This document shows positions 1-14,946 of a DNA stretch of 64,000 nt, one piece after another. Positions within the stretch are counted from its first letter, which is position 1, and each line of letters begins with the position of its first letter. The DNA comes from Rhabdornis inornatus (lineage: Eukaryota > Chordata > Aves > Passeriformes > Rhabdornithidae), in NCBI GenBank assembly GCA_013397075.1, contig VWZS01008203.1, positions 372,001 to 436,000 of the forward strand, read 5' to 3'. The position numbers and the translations under genes are program-made. The notes under the pieces were generated by a model. The model had not been told where the DNA came from. It did not search any database and was given only the letters and a program-made list of their open reading frames with translations.

Positions 1-3000
1 TTTCTGTTTAGTTATCCTTTAAGTTGTTCAGAGCTAGTTGTGACTTCCTCTTAAGTTTAATCCATAGTGGGTGGTTTTGAAATCAATTTATAGATTCCAG
101 TTCACAAGGAAATGAGCAACTACTTTCCCTTACTTTAGCTAAAAATTTTGCCCAGGTAAGAGTGCTGCATTTGAGTCCATATTTCTCACAGGTAAGAAAG
201 AATCTAATTGAAATATATTAACTTGTTCCGAAGGAAAATGGTCTCAATGTCTTGCTGGTGATTGCCCCATTTGGTATAATTAATTTTATTATTAGAATAT
301 GGAGGCTCCACTGTGTGATTGCAGTCTTTGTACATGGAGGTTTTCAGCTGCTTATAAAATACTCAAATATTCATTGGGCTAAAATTTAAAAAAAATCTTA
401 CCCTGTGGTCTTTGTCAATGCCATTTTCCTGGTTCCTGTTTCAGAATACAACAGCTTATTTAATTGAACACCTTGGACTTTTCTTCTAGGAAAATCTGAA
501 TAACATTTAGAGCAATGGAGGAATCTGTAACTGGCCTTTTGATTTGTTGGGTGAATACACTGAGTTTATGCATTAAACAAGCTAATTCCTTATAATTACT
601 TTTAGGAGTTTCTTTCTTTTCTCTGTAGACGGATTGAAATATTTCACACAAAACTGAATAATGTATTTATGTTGACACATGGAAAAAAACAAGCAACTCT
701 GATTGTCATTTGCTCAGTGAACAAAATTATGTCAATCAGAAGCTTCTTTTCCCAATTTATGTGATCAGGTGAGTACCTAAAGGACTGATTATTGAAGTGG
801 TTCTGTTTCTATATTTTTGAAAGGGAGGTAAAAAAGTCTACTAAAAACACTTTAAAGGACACCTCAAAGAACCCCTCATGGAAGCACTTATCCCAGTTCT
901 CATTTCTTGTAAGAAATAGCTAGCTGTGACCGATGTTCATATGGAGATTTTTAAGTAGTAGTTCACATTCTTATGTATATTTATTAAGTCAGGAGAAAAA
1001 TCACTTAGGTCTACTTTGTTTTGCAGAGAAATAATTAATGATCTCAGGTCAAAGCACAGATAATTAAAGATAAATAAACCAAGATCTAGCCTACCAGGGA
1101 AAAAAAAAAAAAAAAGTAATGCAAGAAATTACTATTCCCTGTGGAGCTTAAGAGTGTTTATTTTCAATATAATGTTAAGTCAAATAATTTAATATTTCAG
1201 GGAAGAAAATCTGAATATCATGCAGTCAAGTTTCCTGTACAAAATAGTCAAAGTGTAATAGTAATTTGACACTTTACTTTTCCTATATTAAATAAATGTC
1301 CACACAAAATTTTATGCAGAATAGTTTGGGATCAGATCAGTATTCGGTGAAATCTGATTGTCTGTATGTATCAGGAGATTTCCTTCAGAGAGAAGGATTT
1401 TCAGATATTTGAGTAAACAAGAAAGGAACTCATATTTCCTTGGAGCTATGTGCCCTGAATATTTGTAGCAGCACAATTCCTACACATGCTTCTTCTTTAC
1501 AGTGCTCTCATGAGCAGAAGGCAGATGTTTTGCCAAAAAATCCCAGGTCATAAGGACTGAAGGATTATGAGTGTGGTGGACTCTAAAAATGTGGTAAGGA
1601 TTCAGTCTTGTAGCCACGCATTGTAAAATACAGAGGTGCATTAAAAGATAGGATAACCCAGAGAGGGTCAGATCTACAGAATTAAACAGACCATACAGAG
1701 GAGCTTACATCAATCCTTGCACATTTATTTCACACTTGCTGCAGCTGAACCCCACTGTGCAAATGACCATTACTAGTTGGAGAATATTCAGTGTCTTCCT
1801 GAGGAGCATGTTCTTGTTCAGTTTCATCTAACAGGAAAGGATTGGGGAGCCAAGCAAAACACACCATCTGGGTAGGACAAGGTGACTGGTTCCGAAAAAG
1901 TGCTAAAGCGTTTCTCTAACCATAGCACCATTCTACCAGTGCAGTTACTCTCTAATAGGCCTTTGTCATCTTTCTGTGAATCCCATTCTTGTTAAATATA
2001 CATGTATATTTGGGTCATGAAAAAAAAAGAGAAGCTTCTCTTATTAGTACAACTTTCAGCATTTGAACCCCATCAGAGGGCAAGATTTTCAGGTGCAATA
2101 AGGTGGATATTTAAACAGCAGTGTTTGAGCAGGTAATAGATCACAGGCACTACAACAAAAAAAGCTATTATTTAATTTTTCCTACAGCAAGATATAGTGG
2201 GAAAAAAAAAAGAAAGAAGAAGGTATAATTTTATTTAATTTGCCAGAAAAAATGCGTTCCCACAGGTACTGATGCATTTCTGCTAACAAAAGCCATAAAA
2301 TTCTTCTCATTGTGAATATTTTTAGTAATCTGAAACGTCATTAATGAGTATATTTGTACTTGCTTTGTGATAAAAACACTTTCCGTCTCTCTACCTTTTC
2401 CCAGTTTCCCACAGAAACTGAAATTCATATTCCATGGATAGGCAATGATGTCAAAACCTATAGGTTGGAAAGCTAAAGTAATTATTTTCATTATAGGGAA
2501 GAGTGGGTTGCATCTACAGGGTTTGTACTGAAAAATTCTGCTTTTGTCCACTGTGATTGTCTGTTATAAACACATACTGAAAATGGAAAGCACAACAATA
2601 GATTTCAAGAGTGATAGAAATCCGTTTCATACCTATAATTTAGCTTGTTAAAAATGTTGAACCCACAAACTTTTATTTGATAGCATTTCTGCCCTTTGAT
2701 GTTTCTGTATTGGTAGGAACATAAATGTTGCTACGTGTAGCTAAGGTTGTAAATTGATAGAAGTTACAGGCACACAGCAACTTTTTCCTTTCTGTTAATT
2801 TTATGTCTAAATGTGTATAAATAGGCTGGTGCTGGAAAAAAAAGTGTTATCACTCAAAAAACCCCCAAACAGAAAACAAAGGCTCATTTTTAATAACTTG
2901 TGGTTTATCTTAGCATTCTCATCAGACCATGGGGACATGCTAACCCATGAAAACATTTTACTAGGTTACTACTAATATAAATATGCATTTAAAGGTGATA

Positions 3001-6000
3001 CTATGATCATGACATTTCTTTGAAATACTTGCTTGGTTTTTTTCTATGCCATTTTTACACAATCCCTTCTCTGGAATTATTGGTCTTAAAATCTTTCTCC
3101 TTTCCTGAAACCCTGTAATTTTAATAATACATTTTAGATCCTCACTTCCTACAAGGTTGCTAGAAGCATCTCTTTTTCCACTCTAGCATTTGTATGATTG
3201 TAGGATAAAATCAGTTTAATTCAGGTGTGATATCAGAGCACCAGGAATGGCTGATATTGGCACAGCTGTTGAGTACTATAGCTGGGGTTGGATGTTGGCT
3301 TCATCTCTGGTGAAGGATGTAGCTGAGGAGCATATAATCATATGGACATCTATTTCTCCCACCTGGCAGTAAAAACAGGGTTCCTCTGGCTGCCTACATG
3401 AGTAAAGACTCAGCTGCTGTCATGAGGAAAGACACAGAGTAGAGACTCTCCAGGAAGAATTGTTCATTTCTCTGAAAATCACATTATTTTGGAGAGAGAA
3501 GTACGAAATATCATTTTCCAAGTTTTTTTGTTTTACTTTCTCCTTTTTTTAAAAAATATATCATAAGTTAACATCTCTCCCTATCTTCACTCAGGTGGTT
3601 TTAGCCCACGTTGTGCAGGTAGAAGATATTGCATTAACCTCCTTAGGTACAGAACACTTACTAATTAGTCAAAAATACAAAAAGTAGAAAGAATGTCTTT
3701 GTCCTCAGTGAGCAAGATAATTTACCATTGTAAAGCCGCTGCTCCAGTGACCACCTGAAGGTTATCTTAGAACAGTCAGGTTTTCAGAGAGCCTAATTTG
3801 AAGACAGAGACTCAGATTTATGAAAAAAAAAAATTATTAAAATGAGAAATAATTACACTTGCATCACCAAAGGAACTTGTAGAGGAGATTTCATCTTTCA
3901 AAGAATGCTTATTCCAGAACCTGTTACAAATGCACATCTACGAAAGAAATTAATAAGGAAGCCTGAGGATTTAAATTATGAGAGATGCTCTTCTTAAAGA
4001 TATGCATTATTATGTGAATGTAGAACTTGTTACAGTCTTCAGTTATAATGAAATAGGTCTAATCCTTCCCTGAGGACATCTGATGTTGCCATGTGAGCAA
4101 AGATCAACTCAATTTCCCTTTGTCTAGGGTCCTTCAGCTCTGTCCCACTTTGCTTCCCCTTCTGTTACCAATCTTCAGTTCCAGCATAGGATATTACTAG
4201 TACTCTTTCTTTGATTATGTCAAAATGCACTGAACTTAGAGAATAATTTTAAAGAAATACAGTTGAAATGTTTGAGACTAGCAATTCACTATTTTTGGCA
4301 GATAGAGCTGATGATCTCATTCCTACCTGAATTCTTCTCTTTCTAGCAAAGGTAAAAATGTTCTGAATGAATTTGCAAAAATTTCTACTAAAGTGTTTGG
4401 AGAGGAGTCTCTGATAAATAAAAAACTAATGCATGAGATAAATATTAGTATGTTTACACTGGGGGAAAAGGAAAACTATGGTCAAACGAAATGAAGAAGT
4501 AATTTTGGATAGGCTAGGTAGTCATGCTTCAAGGAGGAATGGTATAGCAAAGCATAAGTGTCAATTATCAGTATTAGAAGTGAAAAAGTGAACAGAATGA
4601 GCAAGGAGAAATCCCCAAGACAAAGAAAGATAAAGGAAAATTGAAAACACTGATTATTTTTAAAAAGTATCTTCCTGCCTGACACTGGATTAAAATAAAT
4701 TGAGGGAAAGAGCAGGATCTTGGAGAGTCACTTATAGAGAGCTGCAGCTGCAGGGTAGTGCTTCAGAAGCCACAAATTGTTCTAAGTGAACAGAACTGTT
4801 CGCCAGCTCATATAGCAACACAAGACACAGCTGAGCAGTAAAAAGAAATTTACTGAATCACAACTGATGATGTTGATCCAGTAGATATTCCCATCTGATC
4901 GAGAAACCTAAGTGAGTGGCTGGGGCATCTTCTGCTAACAGAAATCCCTGGAGCTCTCCAGGGTACCTGAGTCTGCTAATGAGAGCAGAGTCTTCGTACT
5001 TCACATCAGTTTCTGAAATAGTCATTAAATAGTCTAGGCTCCGAATTCAGATAGTGTGATGACCGAAGTTAGATGTTGTAGATAAATTGCCTACTTCAAC
5101 CACTATAATCTTCCATTTTCTTTATTCTGAGCATCTGGAAAATATCTAAAGAGCCAATGTTTAGCCTCTGTTATTTGTATGGTGGGCATCAAATGAAATG
5201 GTAGAAGGGTAGATTAATTTTTACTGTGTTGTTGCTTATTGGTCCTAAATGAGATAAACCTTTATGCACAGGAAATTGTATCCCACTGCAGATTTTCTAA
5301 AAGCTGACTGGCGATGTGTTACCTATCGGCAAATATATTGCAGGATTTGTTAGACATGCATCTTGCAATATGCCTACATTGGTTTCATCAACTGTATGTT
5401 TATTGCAAAATCAATAAAATACTGAAAAAAAATTCTTGAAAAGTTCTTAGGCAGCTAGCTTTTGGTGGTCTATAATAAATGATCATGACTGGCATTTTTA
5501 AACCTTGTTTTTCCTTCAGATGCCTAAGTATGTATTAAATAAGAGGATAAAGATGCTGAATAAGCTAATGTGTTTGTAACTCTTGCAGATCAGTGCTCAG
5601 CTGTGCTGATGTTTTCCTTAATAAACACTTCTCATGAAGCCCACAAGCATAGCCTGCAATCCACCAAGTTGGTGTAGAACAAAATAAATTAATAAAAATC
5701 TAGCGCACAAAATCTTCTTTGGGCTGTCCTCCAGCAATTGTTTACAGGGAAAGTTAACTCTCACTTTTGAGCAATCCACCTACAAAGGGACACTTACATA
5801 AAATCTCACAGATATTTAAGAGCTTGACAGTTCCGGGCCTCATTTGCAAACAAGGTTTGTGATCTGAATTCCATAGTATGCAAACTAAGAAAGGATGAGG
5901 TGGAAGTAGATACAAACCTCCACAGAAACATCAAGATTAATTGCACATTGGCAGGAAAGCATTATAAAGCTGATTAATTTTTAATTTGTTACATTTTTTG

Positions 6001-8340
6001 TAAAATCAGCCACCTTCTCCCCTTCTCAGTACTCTAAAATTATGTTGGGTTTTTTAAAAGAAAAATCTCAAAAAGAGAGGGATTCATCATGCATAGATTT
6101 ATCAATTTCACTTTAAACCAGTAATGAAACTTTTGCCATGCAGACACATTCTCCTTTCCTTCCAATACATGAAGGTAAAAAATGATTGAAAATGCACAAT
6201 GTGGCTTTCTGAATCTCCTTTGCAAGTGTATCATTGTTTGCACACCTAACATGGTGATGACATTCAGTGTCCAGAAATAACAATAACAACACACACACGA
6301 ACATCTCACCAGCAGTAGGGAGAGCTAGGGCACTGACATCTGTGAGAATACCAGTGCAGGATAGGTTCTTGAGCATCCAGGGTTTTTTACTACTTCCCAG
6401 ACTATTTGTTAATTTTTGAACAATTGATTCTCAGTAGTATATTACTAATTACAATTACAGGAGGAAGGTGTTCGTGTCTCCCACAAAGCCATTCACCCTG
6501 CTTAAACATTCAAGCCATGTCAATTATGTACACAGTCAGTTCTCTCAAATTGTTAAATTTTCATCTTTAGTAAAGAAGACAATGCTCATGGAGGTTTTGT
6601 GTTGTCTACATAAATATTTGTGCAATGTACTTAGTGTGGCAACATATGATTGCAGAAGATAAAGCAGATCCTTGAGGCACAAGGGTACTTGTAATAATGG
6701 AAATGAATGACAATCCAGCCTCTGTGCAGGTTGGGGTGGGAGGAAAGAGAGGTAGATGAGATGCATTTAGTGCTCAGTGCAAATTCCCAAAAGCTTATAA
6801 ATATGCAGAAGTATCAATGAGAATGTGTGACTATGGGAATATTTTCAGATGATAATTTCAGAGTTTTCTCAACAATCTGTATGTGGTTTGCCATCTGCAA
6901 ATCCTCTTAAAGAAGTATGAATATGGAGTAAGTGCAAAATGTAACCAAGGCCTATTTACAAAATGAATTGGCAGATTTCATATTGTTTGCTCTGGAGAAC
7001 TACCGCAAATATGTTCATTCACAATCTTATTTAATTTATGCTAATAAAATAAGACAGATCAGTAACAGGGAAGAAAAATAGGGCATACTAAAGCATTAAT
7101 AAGTGAGATCTGAAAACTCAACATTTTTGTAATTTTCATCAAGTGCTATGTTTTATGATTATTTTTTATTATCCATGGCACTATATTAGCACCTGTGGGA
7201 CACCAGAAATCCAAAAGAATTTAGACTAATTGATTGGTACTTGCCCAAGATCACCACTGATCTGGCATAAATACTGCATCAAAGCTGACATATTTTCAAA
7301 AATATTTTTAAAAATATTTTCATTTGGCTGGTAATGTAAGCAAAACACTAAAAGGCAAATTACATCTATATAATCAAATTAAATAGAAGATTCACTGGCA
7401 GTACTAAGAAATACTTTCTGCAGTCTGTTGTAATAACTTTTTAGCAAAATTAAACATTTTTTCTCAGTGAGGAACAATAGAAAACACAATTTACGTCATT
7501 CAAGGTATAAGCTGACTTAAAGTCTGTAAATCATGGCCACAAACATTCCTGGCTTTGTCTAGGTGTGATGACACCTTGGTGAAATACTGGGTGCAATAGA
7601 TCCTGGTCTGAAATGGTGATATAGCCACACTGTTGCCCTATTGCTGGACACTACACCAGCGACTTGTACCTGACCTGGGTATAAAGAGTTTGTAACACAT
7701 CCCATTAGAATTTGTCTCTTATTGCAGTCTCTTACTCACATTGGAGCTTGATATTTTTCAATGTATAGGCTTTTTTGTTAACAGTCTGCCTGTGGCATAC
7801 TCTTTCTGTGAGGCAGGGCAAATGGGTAACCTAGGTAGGGAGAAAAACCTAAACCAACCAAAAAAGTCTTAGAGGCACTTAATATGATTTTCAGGCTCCA
7901 AGAACAAGTTTGCTCTAATTACCTCATACTAACTCATGTAAATGCTATATGTGTGGCATTTATGTGTCTGATTAGAAATATTAATAAATAGTAATTAGTA
8001 CATTAGTTATTAATAAAATCTACTTACTTATATTTTCATATGTTGACTTTTCTGCTTGAGGGAACTAATGCGAAATAGCGAATCCTATTGCTGTATAAAC
8101 AGCAGAAATTATCTGCAAATCTGGAACTTATCCACTTCTTTTTTCTTGCTGTCTTCTATCTTATTTGAGGAGGCAATTTAGAGTGAGATTTTCAGAGCAT
8201 CTGAAGTCTCACAGTTCTTAGAAAGGCTCAGCAGTCTCACTTGACTTTCCATGCTTCCATGTACATCATACTGCCCCTCCACAATGCCTTCTGGACATTG
8301 GAACTGCCCCTCCCCAACGCCTGCTGGGCTGTCTGGAGAG
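1..8340. other. Gene-free AT-rich stretch
   Basis: I see no gene or recognisable transposable element here. The ORFs are short (up to about 106 codons), have low-complexity composition and match no family I know. Simple-sequence content is limited to homopurine or A runs, for example 16 A at 1100-1115 and a purine run near 2202-2222. A textbook-like splice donor (CAG then GTGAGT) occurs at 768/769 but has no coding exon attached. A slightly GC-richer patch at about 3230-3480 has no identifiable origin. Confidence 0.6.
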
Positions 8341-8561
8341 TAGGTTTAGATTAGCTGTTGGGAAAAAATTCTACACTCTAGGTGCTGGAACAGGATGTCC
8401 AGACAGGTTGTGGACTCTCCATCCCTGGAAGTTCTCAAGACAAGGCTGGATGAGGCTCTGAGTAATCTGGTCCAGTGGAAGTTGTCTCTGCCCATGACAA
8501 GGGGGTTAGAACTAGGTGATCTTTAAGGTTTCCAACCCTAGCCATTCTGTGATTCCATGAC
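8341..8561 (+). mobile_element. CR1 LINE 3' fragment
   Basis: This 5'-truncated CR1 copy covers the end of ORF2 and the 3' tail. It shows the diagnostic order of CR1 phrases: 'ggtgctggaacagg', then 'ccatccctggaagtt', then 'ctctgcccatgacaaggggg', then 'gatctttaaggtttccaaccc', ending in degenerate octamers 'attctgtgattccatga'. It has diverged enough to be an old insertion. No intact reading frame remains. Confidence 0.9.
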
Positions 8562-11500
8562 ATTCCAAAAGTAATTAATTTCTTAATTCCATAATTGTCC
8601 TCTTTATTTCTCCTGGGTTACTATGTTGAGCAGGCTCAGTAACAGGTTTGGTGAGATGAGGACCAGAGGGGTGTAAAACAGGTCAGGTAAGTATGTGGTT
8701 GGAAGCAGTGGGGGAAAGACTCAATGGAGGAAACAGGACCTCTTCTTTTGTTGGTGGGCGGCTGCTAGGCCAGCCTACTCTTCTCTGGAAACTGTTGCTA
8801 GAGTTTCCTAAGGAAAGATCTAGGTTGGATCTCTGGGTCATGGTAACTCAGCACTTTGGGCAAGCCTGCAAAATGTGGGGCTTTCTTTCTTCAGCATCCT
8901 TCAGGTTTCCTGAAACTATTGTGAATTGCAATCTCAGATCCTGACAGCATTTCTCCTTTTGTTATATAAGAGAGAGTTTAACTACGAATTAATTGTTGCT
9001 AATCACAAATCTACTGCAATAGCAGCCACAACACTAGACCCAAATACCTTTTGAGATGTTATCTGAAGTGTCTGCCTGCAGCCATTCCACCTCAGTAATC
9101 CTTTCTCTATGTGTGCCAAGGACTTTACACATCTGCAACATGTGCAGCATTGAAAAAGATGACTGACAGCAACAGGAGAAGAATCGCAGTTCTAGTGAAA
9201 GAAACAAAGGCAAGGGGAAGCCACAACTGCTGCCTTCCTCCTCTGCATGGACCTAGGTCAGAGCAATACTCTCAAAGACATGCAGAGCTGTCTGTGAAGG
9301 ATGATTGATGGTTACCACTTCCCATGCATGGATCGTCCAGAGAATTTCTGTGTCTGCATCAGTGGGCTCATCATGTAGTTTTCTAGGTGTTAATGGTGAT
9401 ATCTAAAATTAAAAGTAAACAGGTTGCCTGACAGTGGTCAGAGGCTTTAGTGAACTTATATAGGGATTTCAAAACAGAAAATATTTACAGATATTCAAGT
9501 GTATATGTGATTTAATACATGCTGACATGCTTCTTGTCATTTGCAATGTAATACAAAATAGTAATTATTTTAAAACTGTATTAGAAAAATAAAAGAAGAG
9601 ATGTCTGAGAAAGGTAAGATATTTGCCTTGATAGCATAGTGTTACCTGAATAAGGTGTCAGGATGTTAAAACATAGGCACAAAGGCAATAGATTTTATTA
9701 AAACGTTTTGATCTTCATCTGGAGCTGCTTGATGTTTGGTTAGAAAGCTTTCATAAGCCAGAAGTGTTATTTCTCTGGGGTTGATGGTTTCCTTTTGTTC
9801 CTCTTAGTGCCCAGATTTTATAATGAAGTACAAAGATTTGTCGCAAACAGACATATTAAGAATTCATAGTATCTATATCTCACTTTGAAGGTGTTGTGGT
9901 GTGCCATGGACTTTGATCCAACAGAGTCCCCTGAAAAGCAAATTAATATATTTTATGACTGCGTTTTGAGTTAATTCATTTGAGATAAATTGCACCACAT
10001 TAGATCAGCTGCAGAATCACTAAATGCGACCTATGCAAGGAAAAAAATATTTTAATTCATTAAGTTCTTCAAAATTAGCATAGAAAGATTACTTTTGGCT
10101 TGTTTTTCTCAATTTTTGTCAGATAAAATGAAAAATAAGGTGTAATGTATATAATTCTGAAACTAATCCAGGAACCATATTTTTTTTAAAGAAAAGTATA
10201 GCTTTTTCAGCCGTTGAAAATCAAACTATAATGACTGACTTGTTTTGTTAAATAACTTTTTTTATGTTCAGAGTAGCAAACTATCTTCCTAAAGATAAAA
10301 GGAAAGGGAATAAGGCTGCCTCAGGTATATTGTGACTGAGACAGATACATTCTCTGGTGAGCCCTGAAGTCCCCACTCCTTTTCATGCAGCAGAGAGGAT
10401 GATACTAATCTACAGTTCAGTCTCAACTTACAAAAAAGTTTCATCGTATTTATCAAACATATTTGGGTAATAACTTAATATTTGCGTGCACAGTACCCTA
10501 AAAATCAAAAGTCCAATGAAATAAAAACAGCAAATATGACATGAAAAGGATGGGATTTTAATTGAATAAGATATAAAGATCTAATTACAAATACAAGCAT
10601 ACACATGTACACACATACCTGCTAAAATCAGAGACAGCACACAATGAATTTTCCCCAACTTCTTTCTTTACCAGTAGCTTTCATGCAAGCTTCAATAGAA
10701 TAATAGACTGAGATATGGACAAGTTAAGTCACAACACAATCAAAAAAAAGCCAAATAACAATTTCCTTGGTGCGAAATTTTCACCTTAGGGATGGATCAT
10801 TCAGAGACTGAATGCAGCAGAAATAAAGAGTGTAATTTCAATTTCAGTTGAATTCTCTCTAGAATCCAGTGCATAATTTCTCATCATAACAAATAAACAT
10901 TCTCATGTTTGGTGTATATTTTAGCTGTCATCTGAGGAAAAGGCAAATATCATAGTATTTATTTACAAATCCCATTTTGATCCTCCTAAATTACATATTG
11001 GTTTGAAAATAAGCAACCAGCTACCAAAGAGATGATATTGATAAACATCCAGTGAACTCAACCAAGCTCTGCCTGTTTACAACCCCTCAGGATAACACAG
11101 AAGTATATAATATCCTATGATGAGATTTTAAATGTAAATGCACATTATCATTAAGGAATAATGTCATACAAGAATGACAGAATTAGTAAAATATACAGCT
11201 GTCTTAAGAATATGAAGTCTAAATGTGTCCAGCTGCCAGAAAGAATGAATATCAGAAGCATGCAAAGTGTTTCTGTGATGCTTACACAGTATCTGCCATA
11301 AATGTGCATTATTATAAAGATCACTTCCTTTCAACAGAAAATATCAAGATATTTGAAATTAGAAGGTTGTATATAGATATTAAATAATGTATCTTACACT
11401 TTTATGAACCTTCTTCGAAAAGCGCTCTTAAATTATATTTTGCAGGCTTCTGTCTAAAGGAAACAATGTTAATAATCTATCTTAGTAAAAATACAGAACA

Positions 11501-12180
11501 CTGAAACAGGTTCAGTGATTTTCCAAAATGACAGAAACATCATGTCAACATACTGCTGTTATTATAATGGGTTTTGTACATCTAGAATTACTCGTGTGTG
11601 TTTGTGGTGTCCAGACATCTTTCAACATCCTGGTGCTAAAACTTGAGGTCCTGATTTTCTTCTCAGACAGTTCATTGACTCTCTTAATTTTAAATATATC
11701 TAGAAGAGGTTATTTCCTGAAGGAAAAAAAGTCCCAATAACTATTTGTAGAGTTTAAAAATTTGTACAATTTCTATTAACTATCTGCATTGTAAAATGCA
11801 GAACAGCACCATTTCTTTTGTTAGTGAGAATACTCATCTGTGGGAAAAATTTTATCATCAGCAGCAAACCTCTGCTGATATGAACACAATCAGGATTTCA
11901 CATCAGTTTTGCTTAAAGACCCCATTTTTATTCATTCCAGATGGCTAAAAGCAGGATAGATCCAGTCTGAGTAGTTTATATCTATTTTGAAACTAATATT
12001 AAGGAGAAAATTAGGGTGCATGTGTGCTTAATATCTGTGTCTCAGTAATTTTGAACTAGCACAAACTTGTATGGATCTAGAAAGTATTACAAATCATGTA
12101 TTTCAGTTAGATTTTAAACCCTTCAAATTCCAAGTTGAATTTGTCGGGTTTTTTCTTGGTCCAAACCTACCACATTATAT
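8562..12180. other. Gene-free stretch
   Basis: No gene or recognised repeat is visible. Small ORFs at 8693-8944, 9111-9308 and 11528-11740 show no domain, signal peptide or family resemblance. The part at 8640-8950 is somewhat GC-richer than its surroundings, with no identifiable reason. The remainder is AT-rich single-copy-looking sequence. Confidence 0.55.
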
Positions 12181-12400
12181 TATCATAGAAAATGGGCTTA
12201 GAAGGAACCTCAAGAGATTATCTTGTCCATCTCTCATGCCTCAGGCAGGATCAGTTTTCCCAATGACATTTCTGACAGACGTTAGTTAAACCTTGTCCTA
12301 AAAACTTCCAAAACTGTATTCCTCATATCTGTAAGGAATGTATTTTCATTCCTAGTAAGAGTGATGTACAGATTAAACACTGCCTTAAAAAACAAGCGAA
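12181..12400 (-). mobile_element. Degraded CR1 LINE 3' fragment
   Basis: Read on the minus strand this is a decayed CR1 tail. The plus strand shows the inverse tail pattern 'atcatagaaaatggg...agaaggaacctcaagagatta', followed by a pyrimidine-rich 'tccatctctcatgcctcaggcagga' segment as in other inverted CR1 tails. An A/C-rich low-complexity patch (about 12385-12445) abuts its left-in-element side. High divergence suggests an old insertion. Confidence 0.7.
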
Positions 12401-13759
12401 GAAAAAACCACAAAACAACAAAAACAAATAAACAAGCAAGCAGTGGCCTGAAAAAACAAGCACAGGAGATCTTTAGGCTTCCTGATTCCTATTTGCTCAC
12501 CATTAACAACCCTGAAATAAGAAAGTAAAAAACATTGCTGATTGTTGAGTCTGGATAGATTTCATTTTGCAATTATTAGATACAAAGAAGATGCAGCCCT
12601 GATACTGCAAAAACTTGGTCTTTCTGGGTGGAAATTGGTGCTCAGAGAGACTGACCCTGTGTATATCTGGAGGTATTTGTAAATATGAGAGCCAAAACAG
12701 AGGTGTGGGAAGGGCACATGCCTGTGGTAGGGTGTGTATGCAACCCTGAGTACATAAAAATGGATGGATGCTCAAATGCCACCTCTGTCTTTCTGAAATT
12801 GTACTGCATATAGTACTTTGCATACCATAAATACCATTTAAAGAATTTTTCTTTTTCCCCTACTGATTCTTTGTTCTGTTTCTCTTGTATGTGGATAATT
12901 ATGGTGGTAATTTGGCTGCAGCATTCTGAACTTGCATGATTTTTAGTAAGGACTACATGGATTTGAATCTGTCAGTTTGTCATAATGCTTCCTCAATATT
13001 ACCCATTTAGTGTCAATTATAAACAAAAAATAGCCCACTTATTGTCTCATATTAGCATCCACATCAATAATTGTGCAGAACAAAAGGCATAAACTGGGAC
13101 CATCTGCTCTCACTACAATAATCTACCTAAAAAAGCTTAGCCAGTAACACAGTAAAAGATTCTGATGTATTTGTCTGGGATCATGCTATTTAAGTGTCTT
13201 TTATGATTAAAATCATTACTGCTTTGGTCCATTACCTATTATGAGATATGTTTTCTCATTTCAAGTAAAGTATTGTCATTTTATTTTTAATACCATAATA
13301 AATTAAGATAACATGTAAGAAAAAAACTGTACTTTTGTTTTATACTTCATTGTCACTTTCTTTCCTGCTGATGTTGATAATACTTAGATATTTCTTTAAA
13401 AAAATCATATATGCTGCAGATTTTTATTTTTTTGACAAGTGCAGAACACTTAGACTCTGCTAAATTCCAGTATAAAACCATATCAAAAAGCAAAATGTTA
13501 ACCAGAAGTGCCATCATGACCCGAAAAGTAAAAAAAAAGGAAGAAAGAATATTTAAAGTCCTACAATCAAAGAAGATTGTTGATGTTTAAAGAGAATGTA
13601 TTGTGAGTTTTCTCAACATTGGATATGTGGATTTTTGCCTGGCAGCTTGCAAGAACAGATAGGAGTTTAAGAAACATTCACATGAAAGTACAAAAGGCAG
13701 GCAAATCCCTGCTGCTTTATGCCAGTGTCCTTATCCTATTCTCTAGCACATCAGGCTTG
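12401..13759. other. Gene-free stretch
   Basis: Nothing recognisable beyond a degenerate (CAAA)-like patch at 12400-12445. The ORF at 12503-12823 on the minus strand lacks any domain or family resemblance and is treated as chance. Confidence 0.5.
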
Positions 13760-14699
13760 TCAAGACACCTCAGTTTTTCACTTCTAACAAAAATAAGTAA
13801 ATGAAAATAATACACTGCAAATGCCCAGTGCATTTAATACAATGTCTTAAATGTTTGGTTCTGATCAACTGCAGATTCAGTAAAAACTTCGATGTTCCCC
13901 AGCCCTCAATGGTGACCACTGAAACTTGATTACAGTCTGGTTTTGAATAGCAAAATATTATTTTTCTCCAAAAATGCAATATTATTATGATACTTTCTAT
14001 GTCTGATTTTCTAATATGCTAAGCATTCATCTTTCTCCTTGATTTCAAATGGATTTTTATATGCTCACAGCATGATTCATAAACTGTGTGACTTCTTTTC
14101 CATTCTATTTATGCTGTGAATTCAATAACAATTTGCTTCACAATATTCAAAATGAAACTTGAATAGAAATCAAAGTAAAATTATCCCTTTAGGAAACTTG
14201 GTTTATAAAGTATAATACTGTTAGTTCATGAATTGACCCTGTGACACCAGAAAACAAGATTCAAGAAGAAAGTAAAAAATTCATGTCTGTTTCTAGTTTT
14301 TCAAGCTTGGGTAACATACACAATTTTTGGATTAGACACTTTTTATCATTTAGGCTAAGAATAAAAGGCTAATGTGACTGTATTGATGATTATTACGTCT
14401 ATTTATCAGTCCCTCAGTTAATAACTTGCTGAGTTTTAAGTATATTTTGAGATTAAAAGTCTCTTTCATCCCAGCTATGTCAAGAATATGAATTGGAGAT
14501 CTCAAAAAGAAGGCATGTAGAGTTATCCATTATGTATTGGCCAACAGTAGCCAGCATATACAGCACATGTACATGGACACCTCATCAGTTTGTGTGTGTC
14601 ATTGAATCATTAGCTCAAATGTGTCAGTGCTGTTTTTTAACACTCCAAGGTTGTCAAAACAGACACTGGAAAATGGCCAGGGAGAACTGAGGGATGAAA
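13760..14699. repeat. First copy of a 940-bp assembly duplicate
   Basis: This segment is repeated at 14947-15886 with the same length and only four substitutions that I can find (13843 t/c, 13879 a/g, 14241 g/a, 14249 a/t; add 1187 for the second copy). It ends exactly at a single N (14700), and the second copy begins exactly after another single N (14946). That pattern means two contigs cover the same locus, probably as two alleles, rather than a true tandem duplication. The twin small ORFs inside the copies are therefore not a gene family. Confidence 0.9.
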
Positions 14700-14700
14700 N
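14700..14700. other. Assembly gap (single N)
   Basis: Single ambiguous base at a contig joint. The left flank continues naturally into 15887 rather than into 14701, as shown by the 940-bp overlap of 13760-14699 with 14947-15886. Confidence 0.9.
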
Positions 14701-14945
14701 TAAATTCAGTCTTTGCTTCTTCTCCCCAAATTCAAACATACTGTCATAGTGAATGAACACTGGTTTTTGCTCTTCAAACTGTTGGGTAGAAATAGTTTCA
14801 CTTACAAATTTGAAAAAAGTATTTGAAACTAATAAAATGTTTTAGCCAGTATTGAGGGTCATATTTTTTAAGTTCAAAGTGGTTATTTTTCAAAATTCAG
14901 TCTTATTAAAAAAAAAATTGAAATTAAATTATCACAATTTGGCCA
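14701..14945. other. Misplaced 245-bp contig
   Basis: This short piece sits between two Ns. Its last 74 bases (14872-14945) are identical to 16169-16242, the start of the contig after the third N. It therefore belongs immediately before 16243, downstream of the 14947-16167 piece rather than upstream of it. It contains no gene. Confidence 0.85.
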
Positions 14946-14946
14946 N